Assembly (NCBI RefSeq): GCF_932294415.1
Contig: NC_065544.1
Location: 12,003,351-12,067,350, forward strand
Length of the DNA: 64,000 nt
Reading direction: 5' to 3'
DNA from: Quercus robur
Lineage: Eukaryota > Streptophyta > Magnoliopsida > Fagales > Fagaceae
Position 1 is the stretch's first letter. Every line of letters begins with the position of its first letter. The notes under the pieces are model-generated. The model searched no databases. It worked only from the letters and a program-made list of their open reading frames with translations, and was not told the origin of the DNA. A program made the translations under genes and the position numbers. Below, one piece after another: positions 46,297 through 64,000 of the stretch.

Positions 46297-48460
46297 GTAT
46301 GCGATTAATTGTTTATTCTATACTGTTTTCTTATGATGAGGAACATCTCAGTTGATCTCATATGCAGAACCAATTGATCCTTATTCAAACTGTAGGGCTC
46401 TATAATTGTGCAACAAGTCACCTAATGAAGCATAGGGAAATCATGGTTTTATAGCCAAAAAAAAAAACCTTTTTTTTGGTTGCATCTAAGGAAGGGAATT
46501 TGGATCCTCTATGAATCAAAAAATAAAAAGTCATTTACCAGAATGACCTCTCAATTTGCCCAAAAAAGGTTGAAAAGGAAAGGTAAAAAATTGTTACTTC
46601 TCCTTCAACAAGTCATTTCTTCTTTAATGGTAATGTTCATACTTTATTGGTTCTCTCTCACTTTTCCACTCTGTCTCCCGTAACCTTGAAAACCTGACCA
46701 CTCAATGGCAATGGCTTCATGTAGCTTATCAATTTATTTCATGTGGGATTTTTGAAAGAAAGTTGCATTGTTGTGTTTGGTTGTGTTTGTTGTAATGTGG
46801 CCTTATGGGGGATCCTGTGGCACTGGTGCTTTGCAGCCCAGCCAACTGATGCAAGTCTACCAATGCATTGTAAAGCCCCTTATACCCGCCTGCAACACAT
46901 ATAGACGTGGGGCTTTGCTCTGCTGCCATTGGATAAAGACTTTGATGTGCCTCTTCCCAACACCTTAAGGTTTTCAGAGCACTAGTTAGCATTTATGATC
47001 CTAGTAATATTGGTTTGAATTTGGATGATAGTTTTATGAATATATAGCTAACACTTGAATATTTGTTTATCTATCAATATATTTTATTGATGTTTATCAG
47101 AGTGGAGCTCTTTCTTTGTCTGTGTGTTTCTGTGTAATTTTCTATGAGTGCATTTTTTTCATTCTAATATGCTCTTTGCTCTTTTTCTAAATTCAAGAGC
47201 AGCATTTGTGAATCTTATATTTGTTACAAATTTTGTAGAGAGAGGCCTGTGAACGGTGAAGGTCTGAGAAGAGTGTGATTTCCAAGTGCAGTGGTTCCAA
47301 GCGGAAACCTTCTAAAACAGGTTTCATCATGGGCATTGAATTTGAGAAACAAGACAGCGACATCATTTCAAATTTTCTTGAATTATTGGGCTTTGATGAT
47401 TTAATTGGTTTCAAAAGTTCTATGGAAGAAGAATGTCATGATATAGATGAGGCAAGCTTGTGGTATAGGAGGAGAATTGGGTCAAAGATGATGGGATTTA
47501 AAGAGAAGACAGCCCCCTCATGACTGCTACCATGTTTGAAAGCAAGGGTGTGTTGAATTATATTCTGGAAACCAGTTTTATTGATGTTAACCAGGCTTCT
47601 GGTTTGGACGGGTTTCTGCACTTCATTTTGTTGCTGCTGTGGACTTTGCTATTTAAGGTGAGGTTATTAAACTCTTGCTTGAAGCTTTCTGCACTTCATT
47701 TTGTCTTGTTGCATACTGTTGATTATGTACACACCTTGTTCATTTTAATCTTGCTATTTCTTTTCTCTATGGTAAATGTATTTAAATAATATTGTGTAAT
47801 AGAACATGTATTGGTGTGGATTTGATTTCTATAGTCATGCATTTTGGATATGCATGACAGGAGTGCAATTGTTGGTAGCATAAAATTATTTTTTTAATAA
47901 ATTCCTTCTTTTGTTTTTATAAAAAATAATCTTTCCCTCTTCCTCATAAGATAAGTGAAACTGCAGCAAAAAGAGGTGGGGAAAGAGGGGGGGGGGGGGG
48001 GGGGGGGTTGGGTAGAGGTCATACATTAGGTCCACCATGTGATGGTAACTTGGAGTTAGAGATAGATTTATTTTTTACATTCATTAGTTTAATAACTGAT
48101 GGATTCATAGAAGAACATGTGGCATCTTATGCATCATGGACAATAAGAATTGGTGATATGAACCCATGGCTGCCAAAATAGCAAAGTTTAAGGAATTAAA
48201 ATAGCAACCTCATTTCAGTTCGGCTAAAAATTTACCAGGCAAAAACTTTAATTTCTTTCAAACAGTTCTAACGTTTTTCTAATATAAAAACCAGTTGTGT
48301 AACTCTTTAATAATTGTCAGATAGATAAATAATTAGTTTTTGAGTAGTTGGAGGTCAGGATTTTCTCAAATTAACCTTATCTTATCTTATTTTAATCTTT
48401 GTAATCTATCCAAAGCCAGCCAACACTGGCAAGGACGCAGTCCTATATGTACCAAAGTGG
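45160..48460 (+). repeat. Tandem duplication, copy A
   Basis: Copy A of a duplicated block downstream of the NLR gene. Matching segments in order: 45200-45300 with 49832-49945 (GACATCT/GACGTTTCAGAAGTTGG type); 45390-45440 with 50225-50290; 45685-45850 with 50298-50465; 46214-46290 with 50771-50860; 47195-47730 with 52300-52750; and 47790-48460 with 52840-53665. Both copies contain probable NLR 3'-UTR exon sequence and a dead CCCH/ankyrin gene start. A (GA)n tract at about 45966-45988 and a G run at 47987-48007 lie inside. Confidence 0.85.
47240..47740 (+). pseudogene. Truncated ankyrin/CCCH zinc-finger (RR-TZF) gene fragment, copy A
   Basis: The translated fragment aligns by eye with the N-terminus of plant arginine-rich tandem CCCH zinc-finger proteins, which have ankyrin repeats then two CCCH fingers. 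Recognisable pieces are CSGSKRKPS, FLELLGFDDLIGFKSSMEEE, DEASLWYRRRIGSK, and MFESKGVLNYILETSFIDVN. The expected start codon reads AAG at 47284-47286, a frameshift or stop follows at about 47520, and a later in-frame TAA falls in VDFAI. Most ankyrin repeats and both zinc fingers are missing. The family is linked to stress responses; this copy is dead. Confidence 0.75.
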
Positions 48461-48800
48461 TATTAGAGCGTGAGGATGGACAAAAGAGTGTAGTTTAACA
48501 AAATGTCAGTTCTCTCATGACTAAGTCAGCAACAAATGCTTGAGAGAATCACAGAGATTTAAGCTTGAGGCACTCTCTTCCACAGGAAAGGATGGAGAAG
48601 CACACTATGCTGCTTCTAGGAAGCACTTAGAGGGAAGAGGACAGCGAGAGGGAAATCACTGTGATCATGGCATGTATTGTAGAAGAAGATGGGGAAGTCA
48701 TTATGGATTTAGAGCAAACAGATGAACAAGAAACACCAGGTATCTCACTACATGCCATTAGTGGTGACCAATGCACCCAAGGCGATGAAGGTATTTGGTT
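48440..48800 (+). mobile_element. Gypsy-like retrotransposon fragment (tentative)
   Basis: GTGGTATTAGAGCG at about 48459 resembles the TGGTATCAGAGC primer-binding site of plant LTR retrotransposons. About 240 bp downstream a frame reads EEDGEVIMDLEQTDEQETPG then ISLHAISG, which recalls the Gypsy region between gag and the aspartic protease (E-x-ISLHAI-G). The interior is short and decayed. In duplication copy B the PBS-like site survives at about 53658 but the coding piece is absent. Confidence 0.5.
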
Positions 48801-49794
48801 GAATTAATTAATAAGTCTTGTTTGGAATGTGGCACTTACATAACATGGATTTTTTTTTTTTGTCTTTGTTGTAGTCTTGACCTCTTAAGGATAGTTAGCA
48901 TATCATTAAATCATAATGCCTCCTTGGACAATTAGATGTTTTATATTTGTTGAAAAAATAATATAATTTTGGAGCTTTTTATTCACCAGTATAGGAATTC
49001 ATTTTTCTGATTAAAAAATTTTATAATTGAATGCCTTGTAAAAGCAATGAAGATAACAATAGCTTGCAGTTGGGGAAAAACAAATGGTACTAAAGAAATG
49101 TGTTACCTGCTTTAATTAGATCATAAACAAGTCCCTTGTTTTCTATGAACTTCTTGTTTTTATGTCCATCAGTGTCATGAAATCTGGAGTGCCCCTTGTG
49201 GAAAAAATTATTGCCTTGAGAAAAAAAATTTGCAAGTTAAAAATGAACACCAAAACTTTCTTTCTCCAACGTTCTCTAGAAGAAGTTATTTGGAACCCAG
49301 GAAAAAAAAAAAATCCAACTTTGGTTCAAATTGAAGGTGGTGATATTTCCCTTTTCCTCTAGAATTTTGAAATTGGTTTCTGTTGATTAACTAGAGCATT
49401 GGAGAAAAAGCTTCAGCTTTTTCCTCCTCACAGGGGAATGTGCCATTGATCAGACTACTTACATTACTGAGTTTGTGAGTTTTATATTAAAGGAGTGGAA
49501 GGATACAATCAATCCATTGGGAAGGAAAAGAAAGGAAAGAATTTGTAGTGTCCATTTTATTGTGTTGTTCTGTCCTCGGTTTTTTTTTTTTTTACAAGTT
49601 GGTAATATTTTCCTGTCTATCAATCTTTTTCAACAACTATGAATACCACAAAAAGTTAAGGAGGTCAACCCAATTAGTGAGAGAAATCATGTGTTCTGAA
49701 TATAAGATGAGGTAAATTGATGGTCAATGAGGAACAACCAATCAAGGTGTTTGTCATTGAGTGATCTTGGAATTTTTTTTACTTCTTGTGTTCC
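48801..49794 (+). other. Spacer between duplication copies A and B
   Basis: About 1 kb of AT-rich DNA with A and T runs. The frame at 49162-49362 has no domain. No gene or recognisable transposon was seen. Confidence 0.55.
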
Positions 49795-52700
49795 ATTTTA
49801 AGTTAATATTTGATTTGTATGTGGTATGTTTGCAGCTATTTTTGACATCTGACAAGTTGGTACGTAAGATTCTTCCAGACAACGGATCCATTTCATACAT
49901 GGATGACGATGAAGAGAAAAAAAAAAAAAAAAAATAGCACTGGTGTGGTTTTTCTTCTCCAAGTTGGGTTTTTTTTTCGTCCTCTCTTTGGCTAAGCATA
50001 TGTTCATAATTCGAGTACTTCTGTGTTTGCTAAAATTATTATGGTTTACAGTATATTTGATGAAGACATGAAGTTTTTTATTATTGTAATAAAGCATTAC
50101 TTATTAATTTATAGAAGTGGGGAGAATTAGCTCACATACAAACCTGCTTCTTTCCTGTGTTATTCTTTCTTATTTTCCACTTGAGTTCAATGGCATATTT
50201 TGCACCAGTTGGCATGGTACTATCTTGATAAGCTTTAGCATCATTAGGATTACACTATAGCATTTGACACCTTCAGTGTGCTAGAACCACTGTTTAGTGT
50301 TCTAAACTTGCTTATTTCTTCTTGCTTAGGTGTTGCACTACGAATCCACAGACCTTTTCCTATGATTTTGGGGTATCATTAACTTGATTGTACTGTTTGA
50401 AGAAGAGATTGTGAGTTGGTCATTATTGACATCAGGAATCTTACTGCAATAATGATTAGGTTTAAGCATTTAAAGGTTAAGATTAGGCTTAAGGAATAGC
50501 TAAATGTGCTTAGAAACATTGTAGAACAATTTCCAAAGGATAACACAGAAGAAGAGGAAGAGAGAGAGAGAATATTGCCTTGGAATTACAAGAAGGCCTT
50601 TTTGGAGTTCTGACTACAAAATAATTGCAAGAATCTTATTGTCAGTTGGGTGCAACCACTAAAAACTCATAATTATCCATATCTTGCTTACATAAATGGC
50701 GATAACATCTGCATAGTGTTTATTTTTCTGCTGATGTTTTGGACGATTTATTTACAATTTCATATTTGATATGGTAAATATTTTGAAACACTCAAAAAAA
50801 AAAAAAAAAAAAATTGAAAGGGTGCCAGCAGGAAACAGAGGACAATTAGTAAAAATTGCTCACCTAGAGTTTGGAGGGAATAAACCTGTCCATCAGAGTT
50901 GGTGCTTTTTCAAAACTTTAGGGCTCTGTGATTGTGCAACAAGCCAGCTATTGAAGCATGGGGAAATCAAGGTTTTATAGCTTACAATCGTAGCTTGGTT
51001 CAAAGAGTTGAAATTATAAAAGTATTGAACAAAGGAGTATATATATGACAAAATCAAGGTTATATTGTCTTCTAGGTTCCATCCAAAGGTGACTCCTTTC
51101 CTGTCATCCTTAGAGTTCTAAAATTTAAGATTTCTTCTTGATTTTGTGTTGCGTTAAAGATTTATAGGCCTTTCCCAGTGAATTTGGATCTCATAACAGT
51201 GATTATAGTTTTAGAAGAAAAGAATGTGAGTTGGTATTAAACGGCATCTGGCTTTGTTCTACCATAATAATCAGAAGTGTTAAGGATTTTAAATTTGAGA
51301 TTGGGCTTGAGGAGTAGCTGGTTATGGCTAAAGTTCTGTTGAGCAAAGACATATATATGTGTGTGCGTGTGTGCGCATGTGTGTGGGGTAGTTGTAGTGC
51401 ATCTAGATTCCTGAATAATGGTCCTTCACTTTAGTCTCTGCATTTGTTCAAATATGTTCTTATGCTGTGGCCTGTTATATCACTCTAGACATTATGTTGT
51501 AAGGATTTGGTAATTATGTTCCGATGCTTTGGGCTGTTATGTCTATTTAGACTCATGTCCCTAGATTTGTTCATTCTCATATGTTCTTATTTCGTCACCA
51601 GTATTTATTCTCATGCTCTAATGTTCTCCATTTTGAGATCAACTTGAGCTTTGGTCTTCAGTTAAAAATCTTAACTCTAATACAGGTATCTCTTATTATT
51701 GTAGGTAATTTTAGCTTTACATAAGAAATTACAGTGAAATCAGCTGGAGCTACCAGCATGGATTTTGTGTCCAAGAAATTGAAGAAGAAATATAACATCA
51801 CCAGCATGAAGCTGCTTATACATGGGTAGATTCTATAAATGGATGGGAGTTCCTATGCATTCAAGTGCAAGATATGCACATTATGTTACAAACATGTAAG
51901 CATGAATTACAATTTTCCCTACTCAATTGATGATCTTGCAATGCATTCAATTCTTTCTTCTTGGTTGGCTTTATAATTAACACAAATGAGTGGTGTGTAT
52001 TAGAGATCTTTCCATCTTGTTCTCCAGTGGGGAGAAAGTACTTCAATTTAGCTACAGAATGCACTTGCATGATATAGATACAAATACATGTAAAAGAGTA
52101 AATTTTTTATGTTTCCATTTGAGTTCGTAGTTAGGTATTGCCTTTGTCTCAATTAATAAGTAGGACTTATTTCCATAAATCATTTAACAAAAATTAAAAA
52201 AAAAAATCATCTGTTCTCACCTAAGGAAATTAATCTAAAAATAACATGAGTGCATTTTTTGTTTCTAATTTGCACTTGCTCTTTTTTTTTTTAGTAGACA
52301 GTAATAGCATTTGTGAATATTATACTTGGTTCAATCTTTGTAGAGAGAGACTGTGTGAATGTCTGAGAAGAGTGTGATTTCTATGTGCAGTGATTACGTG
52401 CAGAAACCTTTTGAAACAAGGTTTCATCATGGGCAGTGAATTTGACAAACAAGCAGTTTGAAAAATCTTTTCAATTTTTCTTGAATTATCAGACTTCGAT
52501 GATTTAATTGGTTTCAAAAGTGATGTGGAGAAAAGAATGTTGGTGAGGCAAGCTTGTGGTATGGGAGGAGAATTGGGTTCAAAGATGATGGGGTTTGAAG
52601 AGAAGACAGCCCTCATGACTGCTAACATGTTTGGAAGCGAGGTTGTGTTAAATTATATACTGGAAACCAGTTGTTGCTGTTGTGGACTTTGCTATTTCAA

Positions 52701-53348
52701 CTGAGGTTGTTAAGCTCTTGCTTGATGCTTCTGCACTTCATTTTGTATATTGTTGCATACTGTTGACTATGTACAGTACACCTTGTTCATTTTATTCCTG
52801 TTGTTTCTTCGCTTTATAATAGTAATTATCTTTACATAATATTGTGTAATAGAACATGTATTCGGGGTGGATGTTTATTTCTATAATCATTCATTTTGGA
52901 CATGCATGGTTAACAGAAGTGCGATGGTTGGCTACATATAAATTATTATTTTAACAAATTCATTTTCATTTTTTTTTTAATTTTTTTAAAAAAAATCTCT
53001 TTCCCTCTTCCGCATAAGATAAGAGAATGGTTGCACCATGTGTTGGTAACTTGGGTTTGGAGAGGTTTATTTTTGACATTCATTAGTTTAATAACTGTTG
53101 GATTGTTAAAAGAATGGATGACATTTTATGTATCATGCACTAAAAATTGGTGATAAGAACCCACGCCAGCAAAATAGCGAAATTTTAAGGTCTCAAAATA
53201 GCAACTCCATTTCGGTTCGGCCATAAATTTACCAGTAAAAACTGAATTCTTCTTTCAAAGTCCTAAATTGTTTCCAAACAATTTCTGATCCTTCTTACTC
53301 TATGCATCCATCGCCAATTTTATCTTAAATTGTAATGGGCTTGTTCTC

Positions 53349-53392
<44 letters not shown>

Positions 53393-53665
53393 GTAATGTG
53401 CTTGTTATGAGCATAATTTTTCAAATTTGAACATTGTAGCCTCTAATATAAAAACCAGTAGTGCAACACTTTAAAATTTATCAGATAAATAATTAATTTC
53501 TGTGTAGCTGGAGGTCATGATTTCCTATATATATATATATATATATATATTTTTTGCTGACTCATGATTTCCTATATTAATCTTATCTTATTTTAGTCTT
53601 TGTAATTTATCCAAAGCCAGCGATCATTGATAATAAGGACACGGTCCCATATGTACCAAAGTGGC
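49795..53665 (+). repeat. Tandem duplication, copy B
   Basis: Copy B of the block described at 45160-48460, diverged by many substitutions and indels. It contains an extra, more diverged third copy of one sub-segment: 51110-51330 repeats 50298-50520 (TTCTAAA...TTCTTCTTG, TTTATAGGCCTTTCCCAGTG, GAATGTGAGTTGGT). Long A runs occur at about 50793-50812 and 53350-53390. No functional gene is present. Confidence 0.8.
52340..52760 (+). pseudogene. Truncated ankyrin/CCCH zinc-finger (RR-TZF) gene fragment, copy B
   Basis: The partner of the fragment at 47240. The expected ATG is kept (52383-52385, then TGCAGTGATTAC) but stops follow within about 60 bases and the frame shifts repeatedly. Recognisable pieces are FLELSDFDDLIGFKS, GSKMMGFEEKTALMTANMFG and VLNYILETS. 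The ankyrin remainder and zinc fingers are missing. Because start loss is unique to copy A and early stops to copy B, at least part of the decay came after the duplication. Confidence 0.75.
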
Positions 53666-54410
53666 ATCAGAGGTATGAACTTTCCCAATTCAAGCAAAAC
53701 CAAAATTTCCACCAATTCCCAACTTTAAAACTTGTAATTTCTCAAAGGTATGAATTTTCCAAGCAAAATAATAATAATAATAATAATAAACTGAACCTTA
53801 CGGTTTTTTTTTTTGGTGATTCCCTTCTTTTTCTTTTATTTTCTTCTTTTAAAAAAATAAATTATTCTATATATGATTTCTTTTCTTCACTTTTTAATTA
53901 TTGATAAGATGATTTACTTGGTTTATTAATTTAGAAGGGTTTGCTAGAATCAATAAGAGTTGCCATTGATGATAAAGTGAGAGTTTAGACTTGGCAAACG
54001 AGCTCTTGCTGTTGGACTTGCTAATATTGATGTAACATTGTGTTGGAAAATCATTTCAAATAACTAAATTGGCTTAGATTAACCACTACACGAGGAATTA
54101 AATTATTGACCGAGTTTTTCATCTATAAATTCTACCATATGCTAAAATAGCTTGAGCAAAATTCTTCAAATTGGAATTACAGAGAATAATCAAAATTTTT
54201 TTTTTAAAATTGTCATTTATTAAAAAAAAAAAAAAAAACCGATGCCATAGGGCTGACAAGGGAGTTAAGGGTAGTCGGATTTGAAACTTCTTGAATATTT
54301 CCCAAACACGCAAGAACTATGATTCATATGGATCCATATTAATTGTGTATTAAGTAGGTATATGATCATTTGGATCAATATTCATTGTGCATTATGTACA
54401 TGTAACCACT

Positions 54411-54476
54411 CACTCACATAGGGGTGAACCACTTAAGAGGAAGACCCACCCCTACTTCCTCACCCCTATGTGAGAG
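54411..54476. repeat. Inverted repeat (hairpin)
   Basis: CTCACATAGGGGTGA is mirrored by TCACCCCTATGTGAG about 30 bases downstream, a 15-bp perfect stem with a loop containing a second CCACCCCTA block. It may be a MITE relic; it is not at a gene end, so no terminator role is claimed. Confidence 0.7.
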
Positions 54477-54528
54477 AGTAGGTACTTATCTAATACACCA
54501 TATACCTCATTGTGTTGTAAGCTATCTT

Positions 54529-54629
54529 GTGTCGAAGGCTTGAAGTTATGTAGTCTATGATTTTATTTGTTTTTATCTTGTGTTGAAGGCTTGAAGTTAT
54601 GTAGTTTATGATTTTATTTGTTTTTAGAG
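54529..54629. repeat. 50-bp tandem duplication
   Basis: Two adjacent units contain CTTGTGT(C/T)GAAGGCTTGAAG and ATGATTTTATTTGTTTTT. They differ at two or three bases. Confidence 0.85.
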
Positions 54630-55301
54630 TACTAGTTCCAAAGGGACTTTAATGTTTAAACTTTAAATAACTAGGAGTCAAAAATTTCTACAAAATATTT
54701 TACAACAGTCAGAGTGATAATTTGTAAGTGATAGACAATGAAATGATATTAATGGCGAATGTAGATAAAAACAAATAAAAAAACTGCAAACTCAACTATT
54801 ATAAAAATTGTTACATCAATAGCATTTTTCTAAACTGTATTACCTTGAACTTATTAATGGAAAGTGCAACACGCACCAGCTATAGGATTTCTTTAATCGA
54901 TACATATATATAACATAAAGGAAAATAGGTGATGAAAATATTTTTGAAGTTCACGATGAGCATTCACAATCACCAGCTATCAAAACATCACACCTTCACT
55001 TAAGGGCTATTTCATTTGCCAATGCCTGTATGCAAATTAGAATAAGAAGAGTGACATTCATGCATTGCACCGGCATTAGCATTCCAGTTTTCTTTTTTAC
55101 CCATGACTACCATTCAGAAAAGGGGTTACTGATTCATATCACTAACCAACTTGAAACTCAAAACAGAGAATTCAATCTAAAGCAACGAGTCACATATCTA
55201 AGACATTAAAAAATCAACAATATAAAAACATTGTAGCCTTTTGCTTGTAGCAAAGCAAATGATTTCACTTTTTCATGTAAGATCCACAAATATGGACTGT
55301 T

Positions 55302-55343
<42 letters not shown>

Positions 55344-55467
55344 GGTGTCCTTGTATTTGTTTTGTAGAAAATACTATTGCTTGCTAATTCTTGAGAATCG
55401 CAGATTCCATAACATCTCAAACGGATTGAGGAACACAGGAGAAGAAATCATGTCAAAAATCAATAAT

Positions 55468-64000
<8,533 letters not shown>

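Larger units (their letters stand above)
53666..55467. other. Intergenic region between the duplication and prolyl-tRNA synthetase
   Basis: AT-rich DNA with an AT run at about 53527-53550, an ATA/AAT run at about 53768-53790, an inverted repeat at 54411-54476, a 50-bp tandem duplication at about 54529-54629 and a T36 run at 55304-55339. The last part probably includes the 3' UTR of the minus-strand prolyl-tRNA synthetase. No gene is supported. Confidence 0.6.

Overview
This is plant nuclear DNA: AT-rich, with GT-AG introns, and dense in plant transposons (LINEs, a solo LTR, hAT and Harbinger-like elements). The gene set is eukaryotic. A woody eudicot is most likely; Fagales such as oak or chestnut is a guess from repeat style, not something the sequence proves. 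There is no prokaryotic content, CRISPR array or operon.

Layout. (1) 1-5018: intergenic DNA with simple repeats. (2) 5019-22884, minus strand: a complete 13-exon gene for a DCAF4-like WD40 protein, a substrate receptor of CUL4-DDB1 ubiquitin ligases. I rebuilt it exon by exon; every junction keeps phase and gives 509 codons. One intron is GC-AG and carries a truncated LINE; another carries a Tourist-like MITE. (3) 23671-39807: a nested transposon island. It holds two truncated LINEs with clear target duplications, a rearranged LTR element, a solo LTR, two related hAT-type elements, and three members of one GAGCATY-ended family that share a subterminal hairpin. (4) 41301-44726, plus strand: an intact single-exon CC-NBS-LRR resistance gene, followed by a probable chain of 3'-UTR introns. 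(5) 45160-53665: a diverged tandem duplication, each copy ending in a dead fragment of an ankyrin/CCCH zinc-finger gene. (6) 55468-64000, minus strand: the C-terminal part of cytosolic prolyl-tRNA synthetase. Eleven exons lie in the window and the gene runs off the right edge. Its last intron holds a 1.37-kb element with 115-bp inverted termini flanked by poly-G.

The three genes are functionally unrelated neighbours: protein turnover, pathogen sensing and translation. The most unusual structure is at 27-37 kb. Two copies of one hAT-like repeat lie about 4 kb apart, and the left copy preserves the empty sites for two large insertions in the right copy. This fixes the ends and the 3-bp TAA target duplications of those insertions without outside data.
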